The notes beneath the pieces are model-generated. The model searched no databases. It was not told the DNA's origin and worked only from the letters and a program-made list of their open reading frames with translations. 64,000 bases of DNA from assembly GCA_050084515.1 (NCBI GenBank), contig CM114272.1, forward strand, positions 43,772,001 through 43,836,000. Direction: 5' to 3'. Shown here piece by piece: positions 10,862 through 21,010 of the stretch (position 1 is its first letter; each line of letters opens with the position of its first letter). This stretch comes from Blasia pusilla (Eukaryota > Marchantiophyta > Marchantiopsida > Blasiales). A program made the translations under genes and the position numbers.

Positions 10862-11330
10862 CTGACAAAGCGAGTGAGGGAGTAGCTTATGCCTTCCTTG
10901 ACACAGTGTTGAGTCATTATGGCGTACCTTCTGAGGTGTTGACAGACCAGGGTACCGAGTTTCACAGTGAGTTCCAGGCCTTGTGTGATCAGGCGGTGAT
11001 CGACCACTTTATGGCCGAGAGCAAAATTTACCTGCGGCCATTTGTCGAGATGTTGGTGAGTTGTTTCGGAGAGTGATGCCCATGGCGTTCGAGAACTTGG
11101 CGATTGCGCATCATCGAGATACGTTGAGGTATGCGACTATTCGGGATGGTGGTTATCGACCAACTATCCTGAGCACACTATCCTGAGAGTGCATGACGTT
11201 TTGCCATCCAGTGTTCTCTTGCTTGAGGGACGCGATGGTATGGTATGGAAGGACCATGTGCATAATTGTGCGCCATGTCACCTTCCTAACATTGATGGTA
11301 AAGTAGATCTGAGATGAGCAGTAGTTCCTG
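10862..11330 (+). pseudogene. Element A integrase, C-terminal part with internal deletion
   Basis: The integrase core resumes with AYAFLDTVLSHYG and LTDQGTEFHSEFQ (second catalytic Asp, about 10945). The stretch that carries the catalytic Glu and the core C-terminus in elements B and C is missing. The sequence jumps from about 11015 to the segment corresponding to GELFRRVMPMAFENLA. After that the integrase tail is readable only across frameshifts (HRDTLRYATI, DGMVWKDHV and CHLPNIDGKVDL-type blocks, compared with C at 28600-28250). Confidence 0.6.
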
Positions 11331-11481
11331 CAAGCTTGCATTGTATGTTGTGTGGTTTTGATCGTGGTGCGTACACGATGCTAGTCTGTGATGGATGTTC
11401 GAGAGGTTGGCATATGGCATATCTGACGCCACCTCTCACTAAGGTTCCTTGGGGATGATGGATGTGTCCCAAATGTATATA
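11329..11481 (+). pseudogene. Element A PHD finger downstream of integrase
   Basis: Reading through one stop gives a C4HC3 zinc-finger pattern: CMLC, then about a dozen residues, then CDGC, GWHMAY, PPLTKVPWG and MCPKC. The spacing and the VCDGCSRGWH core are those of a PHD finger, a module that in chromatin proteins reads the histone H3 tail. One zinc ligand is changed: the Cys after the His is Tyr here, but Cys in B and C. The module follows the integrase tail at the position where chromoviruses have a chromodomain. A stop falls inside, so this copy is broken. Confidence 0.75.
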
Positions 11482-11656
11482 GAGGAGATACTAGGCACGT
11501 TTCGATTCCGACTTTTTTTGTGACATGGATGATAAGAAGGCGACTAATGATGGGGCCACATGAGCACCTGGCCTTTCTGCTCTTAGCGTCCTAGAGATGT
11601 ATATCGTGGTAGGTAGGGACAGATGGATATCTGGAGTTAGAGGGACCTAACCACCA
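11482..11656 (+). other. 3' untranslated part of element A
   Basis: Non-coding sequence between the PHD finger and the purine tract. It matches the inverse of about 27960-28085 downstream of the PHD finger of element C, with shared blocks such as GGGGCCACATGAGCAC and CTCTTAGCGTCC. Confidence 0.45.
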
Positions 11657-11796
11657 GCTAGGGGGGCGATTGGAGATATTTTGGTCCTTCTCGCCTCTGT
11701 GTATGGATGCCATGAGATAGCATGGGATCGTGTGTGTTTGTGTGTGTGTTCGATGACAGCGATCTATGTTGTGTAGCGATGTGTATGCGCACGACA
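11657..11796 (+). repeat. Purine tract and short LTR-like end at the A/B junction
   Basis: A purine tract GCTAGGGGGGCGA (11657-11669) is followed by TGGAGATATT...GCGCACGACA (11671-11796, TG...CA, about 126 bp). The last about 16 bases match the ends of the LTR-like blocks at 27339 and 51351. Element B gag starts almost directly after it, so A and B abut here and may share this end. It is short for an LTR and may be truncated. Confidence 0.5.
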
Positions 11797-13370
11797 TCGC
11801 AGACGGAGGCAATATCACTTGGCAGGGGATGGACGACATGGGCCATCGGGGCATGTGTCGTTTCTCGGGTGCAGTGGGCACCATCGACTTAGATGATTTT
11901 ATCGAGGAGTTTGACACGTGGTGCGACTTCCAGGAGATATGGACCTCGACACGGTTCAACCCTTTCATGGTATGGAAAGAGTTGTTCTAGCACTTGGAGG
12001 GTCCTCCGATGGATGATTACATGGAGTTTTGATCACTATATTCAGTAGAGATCGATGCTTGGAGGATGTATTGGGCTCTTGGGTATGTGTCCACTAGTGG
12101 TCGCAAGGCATATGATGGGATTGTGAGAGGAGAGAGACCCACACCATCAGCCCGGAGACTAGATGGAGAGGAGGGCAGTGAGACAGGCGATGTGGCAGAG
12201 ACCTCTGGTGGTAGAGGGCCACATAGCTTCAGCCCCACAATGGAGTTCTTCCGACAGTTGGGGAAGAGCTACCACAACATACGCAGCGACAAGCTGAAGA
12301 GTCTACAGGATTTTCAGTGACGATCAGGTAAGATTCTGAGAGAGACATTCACACGCATGAGGAGGCTGATCACTGCTACGTATGGAGTGAATGAGGCGCA
12401 GTCAGTCTAGTATTGGTATGGGGTTCTGGATCGAGAACTACGGAGGAGAGTCCAAGATGCGCTGCTGATTCATACAGCAAAGCCCACATTGAAGGTGGTC
12501 TTTGAGTTGTTTGAGCGTATTTAGCTCAACATGAGTAAGGAGCAGGTAGTGACCGCTGGATTTTCTCGAGAGTTGACGGGTCCACCAGCGACGGTGACCC
12601 CACATGTGCCACAACGAGCACCAGTACCACAGGAGCAGGCCGGTGTGCCCAGAGAGCAGGTCGGATACCGTGAGCCTATGAGGCAACGACCCGTACCTAC
12701 ATATGTTGCCCAGAAGCTACCGATGTGGTCTTGTTGGACGTGTGGAGGGGCCCATATGCAGAGAGACTACCTACAGCATGGCAGAGGACCACGAGCATCT
12801 TCGATTGCTCAGGAGCGATAGAGGATGGCCCCACCACAGTACCAGTGGGACTATTGCCACAAATATGGTCACACTATGGATAGGTGTTTTGACCTCCGCC
12901 GAGAGGCACGTCCAGAGGTAGGCCGAGGGCGTGGGGTCGGTCGTCCTGGAGGAGGTTGGGGAGTTCTTCCTGGACGTGGTGGTAGAAGACCACCACTAGC
13001 CAGAGGAGATGGAGCAAGAGCACCAGAGCTGACACTTCTCTCACGCATCGATCAGTTGGAGCAGAGGATTGCTGCCATGACGATTATGCAGCTTAGGGAA
13101 GGCATGGAGCCGCGAGCAACTAGTGTGGCTCCAGCTTCTACCTCTTACCTTGACCCGGGTGAGGATCTCGCTAGTATGGGATTTATGTGTAGTGCAACCC
13201 AGGTTGAGGTAGTTGTAGTGGTGACTCGGGGTGCTGCGAGAGGCATCGAGGCATCGAGAGGTGGAGTTGAGATTGACCCACCAGAGGGGACCGATGGGCG
13301 GCAAGCCAAGGTTGCACAATCATTCACATTGTTGGAGGCACTACACACACCATCGATGGTGCCTTGACAA
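11797..13370 (+). pseudogene. Element B gag with two zinc knuckles
   Basis: The capsid region includes FSGAVGTIDLDDFIEEFDTW and FNPFMVWKELF (about 11860-11990), then a second capsid-like block (MEFFRQLGKSYHNIRSDKL, ITATYGVNEAQS, VLDRELRRRVQDALL, 12240-12470). A Pro/Gln-rich linker leads to two nucleocapsid-type knuckles. CWTCGGAHMQRDY (about 12730) has spacing CX2CX3HX4, with the last Cys changed to Tyr. YCHKYGHTMDRC (about 12850) is CX2CX4HX4C with the first Cys changed to Trp. A Gly/Arg-rich basic tail and a short coiled coil (IDQLEQRIAAM, about 13045) follow. Stops at 11988, 12031, 12318, 12408, 12522 and 12819 break the frame. Confidence 0.7.
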
Positions 13371-14553
13371 CCAGCGATGCCTATAGCTCAGGCAGGTACG
13401 TCGACGTCACGAGGAGTTGGAGTGACAACTCCTATTCTAGCTCGAGTGGAGTTAGTGTCGACCATAGTGTTGGAGGTGGCCACTAGAGTGAGTCAGACTC
13501 TGCTATTTTCCGCCGTAGAGTTGGCGACGTTGGGAGTTGGACCAGCTGAGGTGTTTTGGCTGGCCGCCATGTTGTGTGAGCATGGAGTGGTGACTGCTTC
13601 TTGTTCAAAGGTAGTTAAGGAGGTGATGGACTTGCCCTTAGAGCCAATGCTCGAGACGTTCCCCACATAGTCATGGCATGCGGCGGCGGCGAAGTTGGTA
13701 GATATGCCATCTCGACCGACCATAAAGCGAGCAGTGGTGACACTTGGAGTAGTGTCACTGGATAACCGAGCTGGAGTATTTCGCTTGGTTAGTCCCATGG
13801 GGACAATATACCACCCGCAGTGCGTCCTACTTGAATCTGAGCGCAGCCCTTAATGTTAGGGAAGGTGGCGTGTTTAGCATTGGGGTTACGGAAGGCCGAC
13901 ATTGAGCCTTGTCCCTTCCAGATACAGACCTTGAGGGGGATGTCTCATCCACGCAATATATGACTCGACAGGAGATAGTTGTTAGAGTCTAGCTAGAGCA
14001 TGTGACGGATAGTGCTGTGGTGCGCACACGTGGGATTACGATACCAGTTGAGTCGTACGATGTGTTGGTGGGGAGTACAGTGTTATATCCCCTAGGATTC
14101 ATCCTTGACTTATGGGAGGAGATTGTTGCTTATCGACCAGGGTGGCGGTCAGGTGACGGCCGGATGATTCAATTACCCGTGCAGTTTGCAAGACGAAGTG
14201 GTCAATCACGAGACGAGTCTGTGACCACGTTGGCAGCTTTCACAGGTAGTGTTAGCTGGCCAGGAGAGTTGTTGGAGGGGAATGCACATGCGGAGGATGT
14301 CCTAGTAGCGGATAGTCCCACGGAGAGACAGGCCATGGTGGGTGTCTCTTCCCATGTTGGCAAGACCTCTTCACCATTGTGGGGTACAACCCAAGAGCTA
14401 CAGAGGAGTGCCGACGACCTTGTGAGGCAAGCGTGGAGTCATGCCTTTATCCCGGAGCAACAAGAGTCAGGTGGCGATTGGGCTCTTAGAGTGGAGATGT
14501 TGACCCAGTGGATATCATACTCGTTGTGTGGCAGTGTCCAGAGGAGGGTGTGA
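13371..14553 (+). pseudogene. Element B protease-like region
   Basis: It carries the same landmarks as in A: ATLGVGPAEVFWLA (about 13525), VMDLPLEPML (about 13625), a SPLMLGKVACLALGLRKAD block (about 13835-13890), and YDVLVGSTVLYPLGF...WEEI (about 14055-14125). The last 183 codons (14002-14553) are open and end just before the MTase. The candidate D-S-G-A active site is changed to ESERSPL here, so the enzyme would be dead. The protease label comes mainly from position between gag and the MTase. Confidence 0.5.
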
Positions 14554-14612
14554 GGGTGTTAGATCTCTCCGGAAGGATTAGCATCGGATTGGCTGCAGTA
14601 TTGCACGCGGGC
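14554..14612 (+). pseudogene. Element B MTase, N-terminal piece with motif I
   Basis: The piece contains VLDLSGRISIGLAAVLHAG, the counterpart of motif I (VLDLFGGIST in element A). Phe-Gly-Gly, which contributes to S-adenosylmethionine binding in this family, is changed to Ser-Gly-Arg. The reading is cut at 14612 by a solo LTR and resumes at 15896. Confidence 0.6.
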
Positions 14613-15890
14613 TGTAATGTATAAGAGTTTTCAATTTTACAGTCGTTTACTGAGTTTGATTCCCAAGAGGATCATTGTTTGATGAAAAGAGAGTTTCAGA
14701 TTAGAATTTTGTTGTAATAGTTGTATTTAGGTATGAAGAATTTATATTCAATATCTTCGAATCTTTCTTAGTACCAAGGTTTATTTTCTCAATTCTCTCT
14801 AGTGGAGTTGACAGCACGCTCAGGTAGATTTCCTCTCGATATTAAGAAACCTCACAGAGATCTCAACAAGAAGTTGGCTTCTCCTACTATCGGAACTCAA
14901 TCCATCTCGACAAGCTACTCTCTATCAAAAAGATTTCCTACAACTCTATGTTGATTATTCCATTGATGAGAAAGGTTGGTTTGATTCACTCTTCACTCTG
15001 CAGACCCAAAAAGAATACTCAGACATAATCATCGCACATCAAAATGAAGGAATGAGTGCTTTACTACTCCATCAAGAATGAGAAAGCTTCAAAGTGTTAT
15101 ATAAGCTCGAGAGGGTACTACTCCCTTGCTCGGACCATTCCTACAGCATGAGGATTTCGTAAGAGAATGATGATGATAGCTACTTGCATGTTTCTTAAAT
15201 ACTCTTTGAAGTAGGAGTGATCCAAAGATTGGAAGCGTTCTTGATGAAACTGGTGTCTCTTCAACATTTGTAACTACCTAGATCTATGGTGCTCTTCTCT
15301 TTTCCTAAGATCCCTATAAATCCGTAGAACAAAACTGTCTTAACTACCTATATCATACAAAGAGTTGCGCCTTTTCCTGTTCTAAATGTTCTAACTATGT
15401 GTCGCTTTAAATCACTGTCAGTCTTAGCTTCGCTTCACAGCTAAGTCTGGACCTCTTTTGCTTCGCTTGAGGATGAAGGTCTTTCTCCTGATCTGAAGAC
15501 GAAGCGCTTCATTCTTTGTTCTTGTTCCAAGGGCTTCGTTCTTCGTGCTTCGTTCAAGAGCGAAGTACTTCTTTCTCTTCTTCTTCTTCATGCTTCGTTC
15601 AGGAGCGAAGCATTTCATACACAAGTTCTTAACAGAGCTTCGTTGTTTTTTCAAAGCTTCTTGCTGGGTCTTTAAACTTTGTTATTATATTCTCCTCTCC
15701 TCTCAGGCAAATCCTTGATTTTCTATCTCTCTACCTTGTCCTTGGAGTTTTGTGATTCACTTTAATCTTACTCATTCTTCTCCATAATAATATATAATAA
15801 TAACCATAATATCAAAATCATAGTATATATACAAGTCTTCTTTGAATAAAAAATCTAATTCTTCAAAAGTACAAAATTATGGATATCACA
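14613..15890 (-). mobile_element. Solo LTR (copy 2), opposite orientation, inserted in the element B MTase
   Basis: The 1278-bp insert reads, on the minus strand, TGTGATATCC...TATACATTACA, matching copy 1 (9638-10861) at both ends and throughout. Flanking bases are CGGGC (14608-14612) and CGGAC (15891-15895), a 5-bp target duplication with one later change. No coding capacity. The GAAGC/GCTTCG-rich part lies at about 15425-15660. Confidence 0.85.
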
Positions 15891-16860
15891 CGGACATACG
15901 AGTGCATCAGTACCTTTATGTGGAGAGAGATGAGAGTGCGGGACGAATATCATTACGTCACGTAGCAAGATTGGTTCAAAGAGAGATATTCTGAGTTGTT
16001 GCCGGCATTTGCACTACGGGGATATCAGCATACACTACCCGGCGACATCTCTTTGGTGGGGGCGCAGGATCTGGATAGAGTTGGCACCATTCATTTGGTG
16101 ATTGCTGGATGGCCTTGTCAAAGTCATTCATCATCTGGCCGAGGATTTGTATTGCAAGATCCAAGGTCAAGGATGTTTTGGGAGATGTTACAAGTAGTAT
16201 GACACTTGCAGGAGAGTCAGATACGTTCTCCAGCCTACATTTTGGAGAATGTGCCATTGTTGGGAGACACTCGTGCACGTGTGATGACGAGTGTGCATCT
16301 GGTGAGGTCTTGGTTGGGACTTGCTGTGTTGCTAGATGTAGCGAGAGTTAGGTCACGTGCCCATCGTCCATGACTGTGGTGGATAAACCTGATACCATCA
16401 GATGTACTGAGTCGAGGATACGATGGAGTCCAGAGAGCACCACATCTCATAGTGGATGCTATTTTGGGCTCAGGGCGTTTATCTCAAGTGGTGACGCGGG
16501 ATGATAGACCACTGTTGGCGATGGCCAATAGGATGGGGGAGTTGAGGGCAGCCTTACCTACATTGGTGAGGGCCAGGCATCCCATGCCTTTCGTCAGGGA
16601 GGGCCAGGCATGATTTGGGATGAGGTGACCGGAGCATTGGAGGAGCCTACAGCAGATGAGCGCGAGCGCGCCATGGGGTTCGCTACCGGTACTACAACGG
16701 TGCCAGGGATGATTGAGGCATCCTGGAGACAAGTGTTGGGGTGGGCGATGGACCTCAACTATCTCACATGGATAGTCACCCTAGGTATGGCTGAGCAGAG
16801 ATGGATGCGAGCGTCATCCATGCCGTCACGTCCACGAGTTGGACCATTGCCTACGTGGTC
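15891..16860 (+). pseudogene. Element B DNMT3-like methyltransferase, main part
   Basis: Continues the MTase after the solo LTR. Motif IV is VIAGWPCQSHS (about 16100), with the Pro-Cys pair and the canonical Gln kept. Then come RSRMFWEMLQVV and motif VI ILENVP (about 16245). A DVARVRSRAHRP...WWINL segment is equivalent to the Dnmt3 region before the target-recognition domain. A target-recognition part includes LGSGRLSQVVTRDDRP. Motif IX/X is ERERAMGFATGT...WRQVLGWAMDLNYLTWI (about 16650-16780). There is one frameshift near 16610 and a few stops. It is the second independent copy in this window with the same motif order, which supports the call for A. Confidence 0.8.
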
Positions 16861-17061
16861 TGTACAAGCATTGGCTGGGGGCGAGACGAGGAGAGATAGG
16901 CACCCATGGACTTCCTAGGACGTCGTTCAAGCAGAGAGTGCAAAGACGGCCAGAGTAGCACATGTTCATTTTTTGGATATGGAGCATGGTGTAGGAGGTC
17001 AAGTGGAGTGGCTGTTGCGGAGGTGGCTAAGATTGCTACATAGCAACCAAAGCCAGAGGTT

Positions 17062-18447
17062 GTGTCCTCTCCGAGTGAGGTCACAATGGAGACTTGGGAG
17101 CCTGTGATAGGTCTCAAGTTGATAGGAGGAGAGCGACGGAAAGTTCATAGGTTTTTGAGAGTGCATGTCAATTGTTTTGCCTTCAGTATGAGAGACTTGG
17201 ATACGTTGAAGGGTCCCAGGATACGGATTGAGTTGGCTAGTGATACGCCAACTCAATATGGAGCGATATGGAGCGAGCCTTGATTCAGAGCACGAGGCAG
17301 GACTTGTTGGAGGTAGGACTTGTGGAGTTTTCACATGGGGAGTATGCATCTACCACAATCATGGCGGCAAAGAAGGATATGTATGGCAATTGGACGGATA
17401 CGCGGACGTGTGGAGATTACCGCCCTATCAACCGATACACGAGGTCAGATTGGTACGTCATGCCTACTCTTGAGGAGATCTTTGATGCGGTAGGGCATGC
17501 AAAGATCTTTAGTACGTTAGATCTCCATGCTCGCTATCATCAACTTCCTATCAGGTTGGAGGATAAGGAGAAGTCAGCATTATGGGGGATAGACCGGTTT
17601 GGGAGAGATTGCTTGTATCAGTGGCGGTTCTTACCATTTGGGTTGAAGAACACGCCTGCAGAGTTTCAGAGAGTGATGGATAGGATTTTGGCTGGCTTGG
17701 ATTTTGTACGATGTTACAAAGATGATATTCTTATCTTCAATTCCATGATTGAGGAGCATGAGCGACACCTGGAGGAGGTGTTTCGGCGATTGCAATTATA
17801 TGGACTGAAGTTACATCCAGGCAAGTGCAGATTCTTTCAGGAGCACATTGAGTATTTGGGACACACCATATACCTGAGTAGGTTAGACATTCAGTTGACA
17901 AAGATAGAGGCTATTGCGCAAATTCCACGCCCTAGAGATGTGAGTCGAGTCCGAGCATTTCTTGGATTGGCAAACTTCTATCGACGGTATGTCAAGGGTT
18001 TTAGTGCAATCGCAAAGTCTTTGACCTTGTTGACGAGACTTGATCAGGTTTGGTTGTGGAGAGATGATCAAGAGCAAGCATTTCAGGATCTCAAGGGCAG
18101 GTTGACGTCCTCACCCATTTTACAAAGACCGGTTAGGGGTCGCCTATTACGGATTGGAGTATGTTAGGTCTAGGAGAGTGCTTACTCAGAAGAATGACAT
18201 GGAGAGGGAGTTTGTTGTGGCTTACGCGAGCCAATCAAAAAACATTGCAGAGGTGAAGTACAACTCCTACAAGGGAGAGTACTTGGCTGTAGTGTGGGCC
18301 GTGGCACATTTTAGGTACTATTTTTTCGGCAACCCTTTCACACTTATTACTGATCATCAGCCGTTGAGGTGGTTGATGGAGTCCGACAAGCTTACAGGAA
18401 AGCTTGCCAGGTTGGCTGAACCAAGATGCAGATGGGTTGAGTCGTAA
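17062..18447 (+). pseudogene. Element B reverse transcriptase-RNase H
   Basis: The best-preserved RT of the family: a 299-codon open frame (17268-18167) covers fingers, palm and thumb. Blocks include METWEPVIGLKL, TTIMAAKKDMYGNW, MPTLEEIFDAVGH, FLPFGLKNTPAEFQ, the active site CYKDDILIFN (YxDD present as YKDD), and FLGLANFYRRYVKGFS. RNase H follows out of frame (EFVVAYASQS, YKGEYLAVVWAVAHFRYYFF, LITDHQPLRWLM). The strand of identity with A and C is clear at every block. Confidence 0.88.
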
Positions 18448-19319
18448 CCCATGTCCGAGTCAGAGAGACGACATTGGAGCTCGATGGCACGGAGAGAGTG
18501 ATGAGGAGATGGTGCCCGAGTGGCATGCATCTGCCTATCTTTGTTGGTTGACTATGGCAGGTCAGCCATAGGTGATGACTCCACGGGTGGGGTTGGATGA
18601 TGAGTCTTTGGGTCCGGAGGTCAATGAGGAGGCGACAGGTGGTCGTGATATCCATGACAACATGGAGGTTGTGGAATTCTTGCGTACTGGCGTCATACCA
18701 AACATCGTGAGTGCTAGGGAGCGGGATTGGACCCTACAGGTGCGAGCATCCTTCAATGCTCACACTCCGCAGTTACATCCTTTGCCAATTATGGGTTTAG
18801 GTTATCGATGGAGTTTAGACTTTGCGGGACCTTTGCCATTGACGGGCCTCATCATAGGTACGTGTTGGTCATGGTGGATCATTTCTCCAAGTGGATAGAG
18901 TTGGTGGCACTACCGGACAAGGCGAGCGAGGGAACAGCTTATGCGTTTCTAGATCATGTGCTTAGTCACTTTGGCCCTGATAGATCACCGCACCACGCCC
19001 AGAGATCATCCTGAGGTAGATGAGTTGACGGAGAGAGTGGTAATGACGGTGAAGGGAGGATTGCCCAAGTATGGCTTGCAATGGGGACAATTGAGGGAGT
19101 GGGATCTACATTTGCCATGGTTGGGTATGGGTTATCGCTTTAGTCGGCACGTATCTTTGGCATCATTTTCACCATACTTTTTGCTCTTTGGGAGAGAGCC
19201 AAATTTACCAGCAGCGATTCGATGTGACATAGCAAAGGTGTTAGATCTTGATGATCCAGATGTGTGGGTACAAGCATGTTCTTAGAGGGCGGAGGTTTTT
19301 CGTAGAGTTATGCCTATGG
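18448..19319 (+). pseudogene. Element B integrase, part before the nested chromovirus
   Basis: The HHCC module seen in A and C is missing: the sequence jumps from about 18720 to SFNAHTPQLHPLPIMGLGYRWSL-type residues. The core begins with SLDFAGPLPL (first Asp) and DHFSKWIELVALPDKASEG. The segment with the second Asp is deleted near 18975. The third catalytic position region reads RDHPEVDELTERVV (about 19005-19040). MGYRFSRHVSLASFSPYFLLFGREPNLPA and LDLDDPDVWVQA follow. The frame is cut at 19319 inside the residues RRVMPM by the chromovirus and resumes at 26682. Confidence 0.75.
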
Positions 19320-20320
19320 TGTCGTGCCCCTACTCTCCTTGAACGTCAATCTTTAGTGTTGTGGAAGCGTACGTTCAGTAGGTCACGAACTCATCGCTGA
19401 TCTGCATCCAAACACGCACTCTCGTTAGTCAGGTGTGGCCAACCAGCGTTCCAACCTACCGAGTCCTCAACTCGGCGTCTCATCAAGCTCAACCTTCCTT
19501 AGTTCCTAGTTTCCAAAACATGGCAAGTCCTTCAAGACTTGGAACAGACTTCCTGGTTAGTCCAGGGATCTGGAACGGCACTTGCGCCCCTAGCGATCCC
19601 AACTGTTCAACGGTCCTCGGGTGCGTTCCGAACCGAGACCCAAGTAATTGAGTCGCGGGGTGGAATCCAAGAGGGATGTCTAAAATCGCCTCAATGGACT
19701 TGGTGCATGTTTTCCAACCCAACCCCCAAACTCGCGTTCCGTTCCATGCCCTTGAGCCGCCCCGCGGGGCCCAAAGTGGGGTTTGGGTTCCAAGCACTCT
19801 CATAGACCTTCCCCCTTACTAGTGCTTCTAGGGTTCTCCAATAACCCCTCCCTTTGGGAAAAGAGGGTTGGGCCCTTCATTGTGGCCCTCAACCCGACTC
19901 CACTTACAATCGTTTTTGGGTTTTATCTCGGCTGCTGCTTATGCGTTTGCAGCGATCTTTCGTGCGTTTGGACCGACTCTCCATAAGCTTTCCAACGCAC
20001 CCTTATTTATTCCAAACGCATCTTGGCGCTAAAAGTTATGGCCATAAATACAGTCGGAAACTCTCAAACGCTAGTGGCGTTCCAAATCCGGATCTTTCCT
20101 TTGGCAACCCACTTCCTAGACTCGACTTCTTTCAAGTCTCATTCCGCGTTTGGTCCAGGTTTCTCAGTCGCGACCATAACATCTGAAACGCAACTCCTTG
20201 CTCGCATCTCGTCTCTTGTCTCCTCTTTGAGACAATTCCAACGCGCAAACCATCTTAGCGTGAGCCCACTAATGTTCCGATGTTCCGCTTGGCACTTGTT
20301 TGGTCATGAGGGTCGCGACA
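19320..20320 (-). repeat. 3' LTR of chromovirus 1
   Basis: On the minus strand it begins TGTCGCGACCC and ends GGGGCACGACA. It is 1001 bp and matches 25680-26681 along its whole length. Related LTR sequence with diverged interior occurs at 60378-61401. Confidence 0.95.
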
Positions 20321-20335
20321 CTCACCCCTCTTTTA
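20321..20335 (-). other. Polypurine tract of chromovirus 1
   Basis: Read on the minus strand, TAAAAGAGGGGTGAG lies directly before the 3' LTR. It matches the tract before the LTR at 60378 (AAGGAGGGGTGAG), consistent with the plus-strand priming site. Confidence 0.8.
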
Positions 20336-21010
20336 GAGGTTGATGCGCTCATCAACGCAAACCTTTGTTATGTCAAGTCTCTTGGGCAGCCTACCCCTTG
20401 ACATTGAATTGCGTTCTAGTGGGTAACCCGCAATTCCTCTTAGTCTCTAGTTGTCGCTTTGCCCCACTTAGAATTATTAGCCTCTCCTCTTTGATAAGCC
20501 TGGACTAGTTCCAAGGAACTAACCTATCAAATAAGCTAACTAAGTGTGCAACCTTAGACTCTTTTGACTCATTACTGTAAACATCACACCTGTTTACCTG
20601 GTCCACAAATCGTACTACTATTGGGTCGCTCTCGTATTCGACTTAGGCGCGTCACTAAGTTTACTTATGTGGCCACAAGTAAGATCACCCCAAGCCCCAA
20701 GACAGACTTCATCTGCCCCGCCGACGTTAGGGCGAGCTTGAGTGTAATCCAACACAAGGTCCTGTTCTAGGTGCTTATCCACATACGAGCTCTCACCTCA
20801 AATACTCCTTGTCAGTCCTCTTGTCGTACATCCTAAGCCTATGATGAACGATTCATAGCCATGCACTACCACATACAAATTGCAATCACTTTGGCATCGA
20901 ATCTCCAAATCCATACACTCCTTTATTGCAACACTAGCATATTCTAGTTACAACGGCCTTCGGCCCAAGATTCCACTGGTTACAAGTCATGTCTCTAGCT
21001 TCTCCTCATA
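20336..21010 (-). other. 3' untranslated part of chromovirus 1
   Basis: About 675 non-coding bases between the integrase stop and the purine tract. The part next to the tract (about 20336-20450) resembles 60255-60360 next to the second chromovirus LTR. No gene is seen. Confidence 0.5.

Larger units (their letters stand above)
1831..11796 (+). mobile_element. Element A: Ty3/gypsy-type retrotransposon with DNMT3-like MTase and PHD finger (decayed)
   Basis: The element starts at a TGTCACGATTGTTAGG block that resembles the start of the LTR-like insert at 50659 and, in inverse, the start of element C at 46874. In order it has a non-coding leader, gag, a protease-like region, a DNMT3-like cytosine methyltransferase, RT, RNase H, integrase and a PHD finger. 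It ends in a purine tract (11657-11669) and a short LTR-like end finishing in GCGCACGACA at 11796. A solo LTR interrupts the integrase at 9638-10861, and the integrase C-terminal half carries a deletion. Many in-frame stops make it inactive. The exact LTR limits are uncertain, because I could not find one identical repeat at both ends. Confidence 0.75.

Noticed and set aside
14554-16860. Host MTase gene (CMT, DRM or MET1) rather than transposon-encoded
   Set aside because: It recurs between protease-like region and RT in three elements on both strands; the motif order is not that of DRM, and no chromodomain or BAH domain is seen.
20564-20770. Plus-strand ORFs within the chromovirus LTRs and 3' UTR (such as 19539-19805 and 25899-26165)
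   Set aside because: They repeat in both LTR copies only because the LTRs are duplicates, and show no domain.
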